DNA of 64,000 nucleotides, taken from contig NZ_FNUD01000002.1 of the NCBI RefSeq assembly GCF_900106095.1, positions 1 through 64,000 of the forward strand, given 5' to 3'. Position numbers and translations under genes: made by a program. The DNA comes from Pseudomonas deceptionensis. Lineage in GTDB: Bacteria; Pseudomonadota; Gammaproteobacteria; Pseudomonadales; Pseudomonadaceae. The notes beneath the pieces are model-generated. The model did no database searches, was not told where the DNA came from, and saw only the letters and a program-made list of their open reading frames with translations. Shown here in pieces: positions 54,151-62,195 of the stretch. The stretch's first letter is position 1. Each line of letters opens with the position of its first letter.

Positions 54151-56904
54151 TTAGAAGTGCTGAAGACAGTTGTATAGGGTGTGCAGCGTAAAAGGCTTGA
54201 TCAGACAGTGGTTCATGCCGGCGCTCAGGCAGCGCTCGCTTTCATCGCGCATGGCATTGGCCGAGGCGCCAATAATCGGCTGCGTCATCTTCATGGCCCG
54301 CAATTTGGCCGCAAGCTCATAACCGTTCATTCTCGGCATGTTGACGTCGGTCAGCACCAGATCGAACTTGCCTTCCTGCCAGAGCTCCAGGGCTTGCATA
54401 CCATCACAGGCCAGCGTCACCACGCATCCCAGCTCTTCGAGCTGATCACGCAAAATCAGCTGGTTGATCACGTTGTCTTCCGCGACCAGGATTCGCAGTC
54501 CGAGTTTGAGTTCAGCCTTGGCGACTCCAGCCTCAAGATGAGTAGCCGTGTGGATGCCCTGAGCCTTGCACAGGGCCCGGTATACGTCCTGCAAACTGTT
54601 GAGGTCAGCTTTCCAGCAAGGGTTTTCAACGTTGAGAACAACTGAGGTATCGCTGGTGGCCAGCACCAAAGGTCCCGTCCATGCGGGCACCAGCAATTGC
54701 GGGGCGCAGTTCGGGTGTAGCTCCAGCAAAACCGCATCATCGTTTGCCTCGCCCTGCTTGGGCGGCCCCAACTGAGCGCGCGCGCCCCAGCGACGCAACC
54801 AGCCGCAATAACACTCAGCCAACTCGCGCAGGGGCGAAACCACATACACCACACTGGGGGACAACTCGCCAAAAGGGCTTGACCGCACAGGATCGTTGAC
54901 CTGCACCAATGGCAAATACAGGGTAAAACTGCTACCCAAGCCCGGCTCACTGACCAAGCGCATCGTGCCGTTCATCAAGTGCATGAGGCGCTTGCAGATG
55001 GATAAACCCAGCCCTGTCCCGGCGACCATGTTTTTCCCTGACTCAACTTGATAAAAGGGCTCGAACAAGTGGCCCTGCTCAGCATGGGCGATACCTTTGC
55101 CGCTATCCGAAACCTGCCAGTGCAGCATGACGCGCTCATCATCGCGGCTGTCCATTTTCAGGCGCAGCACGATTTTTCCGTAGTCGGTGAATTTCAGGGC
55201 GTTGTTGAGCAGATTGTTCAGAATCTGGCGAATACGGGTGACATCACCGCTGAGCCACTCAGGCACCGTCGAATCGATCAGGGCACACAACTGCAGGCCC
55301 TTGGCCTGTGCCGCGCCGCAATACCCCTGAATCACATCTTCTATCAGCTCCAGAGGGCTGAAGGTGTTGAGCTCAAGCTGCAATTGGCCTGCCTCGATTC
55401 GCGAGACATCCAGCACGTCGCAAATCAACTGCAACAAATTGCCGGACGAGCGCTCGATGGCTTTCAAGTAGTTGTTTTGTTGTTCATTGAGTTCGGTACG
55501 CGTCAGCAGTTCGAGCGTGCCTAATACGCCATACAAAGGCGTTCTGATTTCATGGCTCATGGTCGCCAGAAACAGGGTTTTGGCTTCATTGGCCCGGTCT
55601 GCAAGGAGCCGGGCACGCTCCAGTGTCACTTCAATCTGTTTGCGCGCGCTGATGTCGCTGAATGCGCAAATCAGCACATCCTGACTTTTGTAACGTGTCG
55701 GCGCAAAGGCGAGGTACAAGAGGCGGCCATCTTCCATCTCAATTTCATCGCTGTTGCGCGGATCATTCTCATCGAAAGCGCGACAAATCCAGCCATGACA
55801 CAACTTTGCGCGCTCACTGCTGCTGCCTAACCACTGTTGCGACAGGGAGTTTTCCAGCACCACTGCGCCGTCTGTGCGGCTGATCACACACAAGGCAACC
55901 GGCGCAACTTGCAGCACGGCGCGGCTGAAGGCTTCACTTTCAACCAGCGCTTGAATGCGGGCTTCACTGGGGGTTATCAGACGCCGTTCAATTCGCAGTA
56001 TCAGCAAGCGCAGTCCAATACAGACCGCGATACCCAACAGTACACAGCCCAGCAAAGGCCAACCCAACACTGGAAGCAAAGAGCGAATGTCCACCGCATA
56101 CACAATTTTCCAGCCGGAATAGCCCAATTGTTTGCGGATGGCCAGACGATCGGGAAACCAGCCCGAGCCGATAAAACCAAACGAGTTTTGAGCCTCCAGC
56201 GAATGCAACGAATCCACCAGAGGTGATCGCACGGCATTTGCGAAAATAATCTGACCCTGGCTGTCCAGTAACATGAAGTCGCCAGCACTTTCACTGCGCA
56301 AAGCCTCTACAAGGTCCGGCACATCGACCTCAATGCCCAGCCAGCCAGAACTCGCTTGGCGATTATCAAGGCGCGCGAACAAATAGAAAGGTGAATCCAG
56401 TACCTGGTTGTCTGTCAGCCATAGCTCATCGACATCGCCATGTGCCGCCAAACGTTGCAAGACCAAAGTGGGCAGGGGCTTCAAATGGCTTGAAGCGTCA
56501 AACAAGCGCACCACCTCGGGGTCAGCCGCGTACGGCACATACAACAGATTGACTTTGTTCTGGCGCAGATAGGTCATCATTCGGCAGGTCAGCCAGAGGT
56601 TCCAATGGCCCTCATCAGTGCCAAGACTGATACTCACCTCTTCGTCTGGATTGGCACTGATATAAGGTTTGGCGCCGTTGATGTCAGGCACCGAGGCCAG
56701 CACCAGGCTTTTGAGCAAAGTCTGGCGGCTGACAAAAAAGTCCTGCGCATGGAAAACCGCTTCATTCATATAGCTGCGACGAAGAGAAACCTCCTCATTA
56801 AAAACAGCGCGCAAATAAACAAACGAACCCGCAAAAACCGCAACTATCAGGCCAATGGCAAATAAGTGGAGCAGTTTTCGCGCGGCTTGGGGAGTCGATT
56901 TCAT
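54151..56904 (-). CDS. PvrS-like hybrid histidine kinase (HK-REC)
   Basis: 917 residues from the ATG at 56904; a TTG at 56946 is an alternative, and neither has a good Shine-Dalgarno. Transmembrane helix about 10-32, periplasmic region to about 275, second helix 280-302, PAS-like region 320-420, phosphoacceptor His451 ([14 protein letters not shown]), ATPase boxes (NNLLNNALKF, DSGKGIA, GTGLGLSI), and a C-terminal receiver with Asp853 (LVLTDVNMPRMNGYE). No HPt domain is seen, so phosphate transfer to the RcsB-like proteins would need the HPt of the other kinase. Twelve bases upstream of the PvrR-like gene; the two form an operon. Confidence 0.9.
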   Translation of the reverse strand: MKSTPQAARKLLHLFAIGLIVAVFAGSFVYLRAVFNEEVSLRRSYMNEAVFHAQDFFVSRQTLLKSLVLASVPDINGAKPYISANPDEEVSISLGTDEGHWNLWLTCRMMTYLRQNKVNLLYVPYAADPEVVRLFDASSHLKPLPTLVLQRLAAHGDVDELWLTDNQVLDSPFYLFARLDNRQASSGWLGIEVDVPDLVEALRSESAGDFMLLDSQGQIIFANAVRSPLVDSLHSLEAQNSFGFIGSGWFPDRLAIRKQLGYSGWKIVYAVDIRSLLPVLGWPLLGCVLLGIAVCIGLRLLILRIERRLITPSEARIQALVESEAFSRAVLQVAPVALCVISRTDGAVVLENSLSQQWLGSSSERAKLCHGWICRAFDENDPRNSDEIEMEDGRLLYLAFAPTRYKSQDVLICAFSDISARKQIEVTLERARLLADRANEAKTLFLATMSHEIRTPLYGVLGTLELLTRTELNEQQNNYLKAIERSSGNLLQLICDVLDVSRIEAGQLQLELNTFSPLELIEDVIQGYCGAAQAKGLQLCALIDSTVPEWLSGDVTRIRQILNNLLNNALKFTDYGKIVLRLKMDSRDDERVMLHWQVSDSGKGIAHAEQGHLFEPFYQVESGKNMVAGTGLGLSICKRLMHLMNGTMRLVSEPGLGSSFTLYLPLVQVNDPVRSSPFGELSPSVVYVVSPLRELAECYCGWLRRWGARAQLGPPKQGEANDDAVLLELHPNCAPQLLVPAWTGPLVLATSDTSVVLNVENPCWKADLNSLQDVYRALCKAQGIHTATHLEAGVAKAELKLGLRILVAEDNVINQLILRDQLEELGCVVTLACDGMQALELWQEGKFDLVLTDVNMPRMNGYELAAKLRAMKMTQPIIGASANAMRDESERCLSAGMNHCLIKPFTLHTLYNCLQHF

Positions 56905-56949
56905 GCCCAAGCTTGAGGCTTGGGCAAAAAGAAAATAATCAGACAATTC

Positions 56950-56976
56950 CTGAAACCGCAGGAGGTGCGGTTTCAG
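56950..56976 (-). terminator. Hairpin downstream of the DyP gene
   Basis: Perfect 11-bp stem CTGAAACCGCA / TGCGGTTTCAG with 5-base loop, 13 bases past the DyP stop and just before the kinase gene start; the T-rich tract on the minus strand begins some bases further on. Confidence 0.7.
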
Positions 56977-56989
56977 TTGGAGCCCGACC

Positions 56990-57874
56990 TTAAGCCGGGC
57001 GAACCGCGCTCAAATCCATACGCCCGTCTTTCAACGGCGGGCACCAGTAATAACCACCATTCAAAGGCCGGCTAAAGCTGTAAAGGCCGTCAACGATGCC
57101 GTCTTCCATACCGCTCATGCGACGCAGCTGAACTTCGAATGCATTCAGGGTGCGGCTGAAAGACACGAACATCAGCCCGGCCTTGCCGTTTTCAGCCCAG
57201 GGCATGGAGCGGCGCACGGTGAAGGCTTCAGGCGAGAAACTCTCCTGAGCGGTACGTTTGACGTGGGCCGAGAGCGGCGCGTCTTCAAGCTCTTCGTTAT
57301 CGCTCAGACGACGACCAATGATGTTGTCCTGCTCGGCTTGCGGGCGTGCGGCAAAACCGTTCAAGTCATGCTGCCACTGCTGGATGGCAACAAAGCAGCC
57401 ACCGTCCAGCCCAGCGCCAGCGTTCGCAACGATAGCGGCGTCGACTGCCGCTTCATCCACCGGGTTTTCTGTGCCGTCTTCGTAGCCGGTCAGGTCGCGG
57501 TCAGTGTTGTAGCGGAAACCTTCAGTCACTTGCAGCAGGTTGAACGCCTGCGCCAGCGCGGTCTCGATCTTCTGGCTGCGGTGCAGCAACTCGCCGCGGT
57601 CCTCGCCCAACAACCACAGCCACAGTGCGTGCTGGGTGGACGGGTTCTCAACCATTGCATTGAGGGCCGGGAACACTCGCAGCCCTGGAATTTTTGCGCC
57701 CAATGCCAACACCAGCGGCGACCCAAAGCCCGCTACTACGCTTTTGCCGTCAACCCACTGCGACAAAACATCGAGCGCAGCCGGCAGTGCTTCTACAGAC
57801 TTGAGGGCAAAAAACATGTAGCGCGCCTGTGACGGCACGGGTTGGGCAAGAATGCCTGGCTGGTAAAGACTCAT
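56990..57874 (-). CDS. DyP-type haem peroxidase
   Basis: 294 residues. Carries the GxxDG motif with distal Asp (TGYEDGTENPVDE, about residue 130) and the proximal haem-ligand His in LSAHVKRT (about 204), plus the C-terminal MFVSFSRTLNAFEVQLRRMS. Cytoplasmic type, without Tat signal. Oxidises dyes and phenolics with hydrogen peroxide; in vivo substrate unknown. A strong AAAGGAG precedes the ATG. Confidence 0.93.
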   Translation of the reverse strand: MSLYQPGILAQPVPSQARYMFFALKSVEALPAALDVLSQWVDGKSVVAGFGSPLVLALGAKIPGLRVFPALNAMVENPSTQHALWLWLLGEDRGELLHRSQKIETALAQAFNLLQVTEGFRYNTDRDLTGYEDGTENPVDEAAVDAAIVANAGAGLDGGCFVAIQQWQHDLNGFAARPQAEQDNIIGRRLSDNEELEDAPLSAHVKRTAQESFSPEAFTVRRSMPWAENGKAGLMFVSFSRTLNAFEVQLRRMSGMEDGIVDGLYSFSRPLNGGYYWCPPLKDGRMDLSAVRPA

Positions 57875-58014
57875 AGAAACTCCTTTTGGAAAGGAAAGAG
57901 TTTACCCCCCAGCAGCCCATTTTCGGACAGCTAGGGTGATTTTTGTTGCCAAGCCCGTTTTGTATTAACCCTTCGGAAAAACCACTCGATTGATTTAATG
58001 TGCTCTCCCTGTGG

Positions 58015-58051
58015 CTGCACCGGCTTTTCACCCATGAAAGGCCGGGTGCAG
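58015..58051 (+). promoter_or_regulatory. Leader hairpin upstream of atoE-like gene
   Basis: CTGCACCGGC pairs with GCCGGGTGCAG (one bulged base) around an A/T-rich loop, ending 37 bases before the ATG. Could be a leader structure or the terminator of an upstream transcript. The rest of the 57875-58088 gap shows nothing definite. Confidence 0.4.
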
Positions 58052-58088
58052 ACAACACAATAATCATAAGAACAATGAGGTATTCCCC

Positions 58089-59507
58089 ATGGCCGCTGAG
58101 ATTACAGACAGCCGCTCTGCCCGCTTTGCCCTGCGCTGCTCGAACTGGGCCGAGCGCTGGTTCCCTGACTCCTGGGTATTCGCTGCTGTTGCGGTGATCA
58201 CCGTTGCACTGGCCACGATGTTTATGGGGGCCAAACCCACCGATGCCGCGAAGGCGTTCGGCGATGGTTTCTGGAGCCTGATCCCGTTTACCATGCAAAT
58301 GGCCTTCGTGGTAATTGGCGGCTATGTGGTCGCCAGTTCGCCACCTGCCGTCAAGCTGATCGACAAGCTGGCCAAGGTCCCGAAAAACGGTCGCCAGGCC
58401 GTGTGCTGGGTGGCATTGATTTCAATGGTCGCGTCCCTGCTCAACTGGGGGCTGTCGCTGGTATTTGGCGGTTTGCTGGTGCGGGCGCTGGCCCGTCGTA
58501 CCAACCTGCGCATGGACTACCGCGCCGCCGGTGCCGCGGCCTATTTGGGGCTCGGGGCGGTATGGGCCCTGGGGCTGTCATCCTCGGCGGCCCAGCTACA
58601 GGCCAACCCCGCCAGTTTACCGCCGTCGATCCTGTCGATTACCGGCGTGATTCCCTTCACTGAAACCATCTTTCTGTGGCAGTCCGGCGTGTTGCTCGCG
58701 GCCCTGGTGGTGGTCTCGCTGATCGTGGCCTACGCGACTGCGCCTGGCCCTGATTCAGCCCGTGACGCTGCGGCCTGCGGCATTGACCCCAGCTTCAGCA
58801 CGCCAAAACTGCCCCCGCGTACACGGCCCGGTGAGTGGCTGGAATACAGCCCGGTGTTGACCCTCTTGCTGGTGCTCCTGGCGGCCGGCTGGCTGTTTCA
58901 CGAGTTCTCAACCAAACCTGCGATCAGCGCCATCTCGGGGCTTAACACCTACAACTTCCTGTTCTTGATGCTCGGCGCGCTGCTGCACTGGCGCCCGCGC
59001 AGCTTTCTGAATGCAGTGGCCAGCGCCGTGCCGACCACTACCGGGGTGATGATCCAGTTCCCGCTGTACGGCTCGATTGCGGCGCTATTGACCGTCGTCC
59101 AAGGCACTGACGGGCAAACCCTGGCGCACCACATCTCGACGTTTTTCGTGCAGATCGCCTCCCACGACACCTATGCGGTGTTGATGGGTGTGTATTCGGC
59201 GATATTGGGATTCTTTATCCCGTCGGGAGGCGGCAAGTGGATTATCGAAGCACCCTACGTGATGCAGGTGGCCAATGACCTGGAGTACCACCTGGGTTGG
59301 GCGGTGCAGATCTACAACGCCGCCGAGGCGTTGCCGAACCTGATTAACCCGTTTTACATGCTGCCGCTGCTGGGCGTGCTGGGGTTGAAGGCACGGGACT
59401 TGATCGGGTTTTCGTTCGTGCAGTTGTTGGTGCACACGCCCCTGGTGCTGTTTTTGCTGTGGGCGCTGGGCACTACGCTGACGTATATGCCACCGGTAAT
59501 GCCGTAA
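58089..59507 (+). CDS. atoE: Short-chain fatty acid transporter, AtoE family
   Basis: 472 residues, about ten to twelve transmembrane helices. AtoE family patterns: WFPDSWVFAAVAVITVALAT, GFWSLIPFTMQMAFVVIGGY, LNWGLSLVFGGLLVRALARR, YRAAGAAAYLGLGAVWALGL, TTTGVMIQFPLYGSIAAL and FFIPSGGGKWIIEAPYV. Likely imports butyrate or similar acids. No acetoacetate-CoA transferase genes adjoin it, unlike the E. coli ato operon. Confidence 0.9.
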   Translation: MAAEITDSRSARFALRCSNWAERWFPDSWVFAAVAVITVALATMFMGAKPTDAAKAFGDGFWSLIPFTMQMAFVVIGGYVVASSPPAVKLIDKLAKVPKNGRQAVCWVALISMVASLLNWGLSLVFGGLLVRALARRTNLRMDYRAAGAAAYLGLGAVWALGLSSSAAQLQANPASLPPSILSITGVIPFTETIFLWQSGVLLAALVVVSLIVAYATAPGPDSARDAAACGIDPSFSTPKLPPRTRPGEWLEYSPVLTLLLVLLAAGWLFHEFSTKPAISAISGLNTYNFLFLMLGALLHWRPRSFLNAVASAVPTTTGVMIQFPLYGSIAALLTVVQGTDGQTLAHHISTFFVQIASHDTYAVLMGVYSAILGFFIPSGGGKWIIEAPYVMQVANDLEYHLGWAVQIYNAAEALPNLINPFYMLPLLGVLGLKARDLIGFSFVQLLVHTPLVLFLLWALGTTLTYMPPVMP

Positions 59508-59521
59508 GAAGCTTGCACTAA

Positions 59522-59555
59522 CTTTGTGGGAGCAGGCAGGCCAGCTCCCACAAAG
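59522..59555. repeat. REP-like palindrome
   Basis: 12-bp perfect inverted repeat CTTTGTGGGAGC / GCTCCCACAAAG around a 10-base centre, between the convergent atoE-like and carbonic anhydrase genes. Same GTGGGAGC core as the REP at 413-467. Confidence 0.8.
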
Positions 59556-59568
59556 ACGGTGTAACAGG

Positions 59569-60213
59569 TTAAACCGCGCCCACCGGCCGCAAGCGGTATT
59601 GCGGTGGCAGTTGGTCCAGCCCGCTGATCGTGGTGTTCAGGCTCTTCCAGCGACCGTCCTTGATCCCGTAAATGCAACCGTGAACCGACAGCTTCTGCCC
59701 TCGATGCCAGGCATTTTGCACAATGTTGGTGTGACCGACGTTCGCCACTTGCTGGATCACGTTCAGCTCGCACAAACGGTCGACGCGCTCTTCCTCGGTC
59801 GGCAATAGCGCCAGCACTTCGCGATTTTCGTAATACAGATCGCGAATGGAGCGCAGCCAGCCATCGATCAGGCCCAGTTGCTGGTCCTTCATGGAGGCTC
59901 GTACGCCGCCACAGCCGTAGTGGCCGGTGACCAGAATGTGTTTGACCTTCAAAACATCGACTGCGTACTGGATCACCGACAAGCAGTTCAAGTCAGTGTG
60001 CAGCACGACATTGGCCACGTTGCGGTGCACAAAAAGATCGCCCGGCAACATGCCGACAATTTCGTTGGCCGGCACACGGGCATCCGAACAACCAATCCAT
60101 AGGTATTCCGGCGTTTGCTGGCGAGCCAGCTTGGCGAAAAAGTCGGGATCTTCCTGCTTGATCGCATCGGCCCAGCGCTCGTTGTTATCAATCAGATCTT
60201 GTAGTTCGTTCAT
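59569..60213 (-). CDS. Beta-class carbonic anhydrase
   Basis: 214 residues from the ATG at 60213 (MNELQDLIDNNERWADAIKQ). Interconverts CO2 and bicarbonate. Zinc ligands: Cys in IGCSDARVPANEIVGMLPGD, and His/Cys in VTGHYGCGGVRAS; the Asp-Arg dyad is in the first motif. Orthologous position to PA4676, so this is where the conserved backbone resumes. Confidence 0.95.
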   Translation of the reverse strand: MNELQDLIDNNERWADAIKQEDPDFFAKLARQQTPEYLWIGCSDARVPANEIVGMLPGDLFVHRNVANVVLHTDLNCLSVIQYAVDVLKVKHILVTGHYGCGGVRASMKDQQLGLIDGWLRSIRDLYYENREVLALLPTEEERVDRLCELNVIQQVANVGHTNIVQNAWHRGQKLSVHGCIYGIKDGRWKSLNTTISGLDQLPPQYRLRPVGAV

Positions 60214-60364
60214 GCTGTGAAGCCTCAAGAGTTGATGCGCTGTTCTGACAGCCGACCAGCGGTCGGGGTCACTTAGATTAATGCCATTCCGGCGGTCGGC
60301 CGGGTGGAATCTTCAGCAGTGGCTACAGTCATCGTATTAAGGCCCTACAGTATGAGGAATTACC

Positions 60365-60787
60365 ATGACTGATTCACGTCGCCCCTATGGAGTCGATGAG
60401 CCACTGGACATCGACGATATTGAAGACCGCATGGGTTCGGTTGAGCCACTGAACTTCGATGATGATGAAACTCACGAAAGCATCAGTGATTTGTTCACCG
60501 ACGAAGAGCGGGCGCAGCACATGGCCGGCCAGCCTGCGCGCCGTGTTGGCCTGACAGGTGCCGCCATGCCCTATGAAGAGATTGACGCAGGCTTCAACGA
60601 TGATGATCTGGAGCAGGAGATGCTGATCCGCGAGGACGGCGCCCACGATGCCAAAGAGGCCGCCGAGGGTGGCGATGAAGCCGCTGACTGGGATTTGAGC
60701 CTGGTTACCGAGGACGAAATTGGCGCCGGAAAAGGGCTGGACGAGGCAGAACTGGCGGAGATTGATCCGGTGGGCCGTAAACGCTGA
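60365..60787 (+). CDS. Conserved acidic protein, unknown function
   Basis: 140 residues, very acidic, rich in D/E with low-complexity stretches (PLDIDDIEDRMGSVEPLNFD DDE; AAEGGDEAADWDLSLVTEDE). No signal peptide, no membrane segment, no recognised domain; probably disordered in part. Found in the same place between carbonic anhydrase and rimI in other pseudomonads. Sometimes labelled serine kinase/phosphatase, but I see no kinase or phosphatase motif. Confidence 0.8.
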   Translation: MTDSRRPYGVDEPLDIDDIEDRMGSVEPLNFDDDETHESISDLFTDEERAQHMAGQPARRVGLTGAAMPYEEIDAGFNDDDLEQEMLIREDGAHDAKEAAEGGDEAADWDLSLVTEDEIGAGKGLDEAELAEIDPVGRKR

Positions 60788-60790
60788 AGT

Positions 60791-60818
60791 GTTTGGGAGC
60801 CGGCCAGCCAGCTCCCAC
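60791..60818. repeat. REP-like palindrome
   Basis: TGGGAGC...GCTCCCA inverted repeat with GGCCAGCC centre between two convergent genes; third member of the GTGGGAGC repeat family in the window. Confidence 0.65.
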
Positions 60819-60829
60819 AGGTCTGGCGC

Positions 60830-61282
60830 TTAGTCGACCAGGGTGCAGGCCATGACGACCGCATCTTCACGACCACCCACTGCCGGGTAGTAATCACGGC
60901 GACGGCCGATTTCGTTGAAGCCATAACGCTCATACAACTTGAACGCGGCCGTGTTGCTGTCCCGCAGCTCGAGGAAGCACTCGCGTGCCTCGTGTTTGTA
61001 GGCAATCGACATCAGGTGCTCAAGCAGCTTTAGCCCCAGACCACGGCCTTGGCTTTCGGGCTTGACGGTGATATTCAGCAAATGAGCCTCATCGAGGATG
61101 ATTTGCACCACACCGTGGCCAACTTGCTGCTCACCTTCGAACATCAGCCAGATGTGATACTTGCCCAGGCCGTCGAGAAAAATACCGCGCGTCCAGGGAT
61201 GGCTGAAGGCGGCATATTCAATTTTCAATACGGTATCAAGGTCCGCCTCGGTCATCGGGCGAAAGGTTACGGCATCACTCAT
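60830..61282 (-). CDS. rimI: Ribosomal protein S18 alanine N-acetyltransferase
   Basis: 150 residues, GNAT fold. N-terminal MTEADLDTVLKIEYAAFSHP W, then HLLNITVKPESQGRGLGLKLLEHL (acetyl-CoA P-loop QGRGLG), ECFLELRDSNTAAFKLYERY GFNEIGRRRDYY. Acetylates the N-terminus of S18. The psi-subunit gene is directly upstream (8-base overlap), as holD-rimI in E. coli. Confidence 0.94.
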   Translation of the reverse strand: MSDAVTFRPMTEADLDTVLKIEYAAFSHPWTRGIFLDGLGKYHIWLMFEGEQQVGHGVVQIILDEAHLLNITVKPESQGRGLGLKLLEHLMSIAYKHEARECFLELRDSNTAAFKLYERYGFNEIGRRRDYYPAVGGREDAVVMACTLVD

Positions 61283-62051
61283 CGTTTTGTTTCCAGCGCG
61301 CCATTAGCCGGCGCATGGCTTGCCACACATCCGCTTTGCGTTGTGGCTCATCCATTAAGAGTTCCAGGCCCGGCAACGCCCATGCGCTGCCCAGCCCTTC
61401 GATTTCGAGTTCGCTGTTGAACGCTTCGGCATTGGCCTCACTGGCAAAGCGCACGGCCGGCAGCCCCACCAGCCACAAGCAGGCGCATTCGGCCTCTTCC
61501 AGGCGGGCCATGAGAAAGCCCTGCACAAATTCACGTGCAGCTTCAGGCCCCTGGTCGACACTGCCACGCCTGAGCAACGGCCAGCGCACCGGCTCACCAA
61601 TGATTTGCGGGCTGTCGGGCAGACCGGCAGCGCGCAACATATCCTTTAACAATAAATAGGCCGGGTCACGGCTCTGAAATGCGCTGCCTGTGGGTAACTC
61701 CACCAGCACCAGGCAACGCCCGGCACGCAGCAATTGCAAGGCAAAGCGTGGTGGTGGCAACAGTACAGCCTTGGCCTTCACGGGGGCCGCTTCTACATCC
61801 GCGACGGCCTTGCTGGCAGGGCGTGGAGTGACCGATGGCCGGGGCACTTCGATTTTTGGGCGCGCAACCGGTGGGCTCGGCGCAATCGCGACTTTGGCCA
61901 CAGGCCTTGTAATGACTGGCTCTGCGGGCGGTTCTGGAAGCACCAGCAGCTCTGGCCGCGAAGGGGCGGCAAATGGCAATTCAGTGCGCGGTAACCAACT
62001 GACCACCTGCATGGCAGTCAAAAAAGCACGGCGGCGGGACTCGTTCAACAA
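61275..62051 (-). CDS. holD: Cryptic DNA polymerase III psi subunit (HolD-like)
   Basis: 258 residues from a TTG at 62051. The N-terminal SRRRAFLTAMQVVSWLPRTE has the arginine-rich, Trp-containing pattern of psi; the Pro-rich linker (residues 40-95) and a C-terminal domain (FALQLLRAGRCLVLVELPTG, EIEGLGSAWALPGLELLMDE) follow. Psi bridges the clamp loader with chi and SSB. The pseudomonad psi was recognised late because of its divergence; the rimI neighbour supports it. Often mislabelled as TonB-like for its prolines. An ATG at 62062 (M-A-D-P) is one base out of frame just upstream, so the start may hide a further single-base deletion. Confidence 0.68.
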   Translation of the reverse strand: MLNESRRRAFLTAMQVVSWLPRTELPFAAPSRPELLVLPEPPAEPVITRPVAKVAIAPSPPVARPKIEVPRPSVTPRPASKAVADVEAAPVKAKAVLLPPPRFALQLLRAGRCLVLVELPTGSAFQSRDPAYLLLKDMLRAAGLPDSPQIIGEPVRWPLLRRGSVDQGPEAAREFVQGFLMARLEEAECACLWLVGLPAVRFASEANAEAFNSELEIEGLGSAWALPGLELLMDEPQRKADVWQAMRRLMARWKQNDE

Positions 62052-62063
62052 GGGTCGGCCATC

Positions 62064-62072
62064 TGTGGATAA
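62064..62072 (-). promoter_or_regulatory. DnaA-box nonamer upstream of the psi gene
   Basis: Perfect TTATCCACA on the minus strand, two bases before the possible ATG at 62062 of the psi gene. Lone boxes occur by chance, but the downstream gene encodes a replisome subunit. Confidence 0.5.
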
Positions 62073-62195
62073 CTAAAGAGGGGGGATTCTACCGCCCTTC
62101 TGCCCTTCCCGCCCGCAGTTGATCTGCCAAGTGATGACTCGAACGCACGTTGCAGTACAATCGCGACCTTTCATTGCCAATTGACCGGCCCTCCC

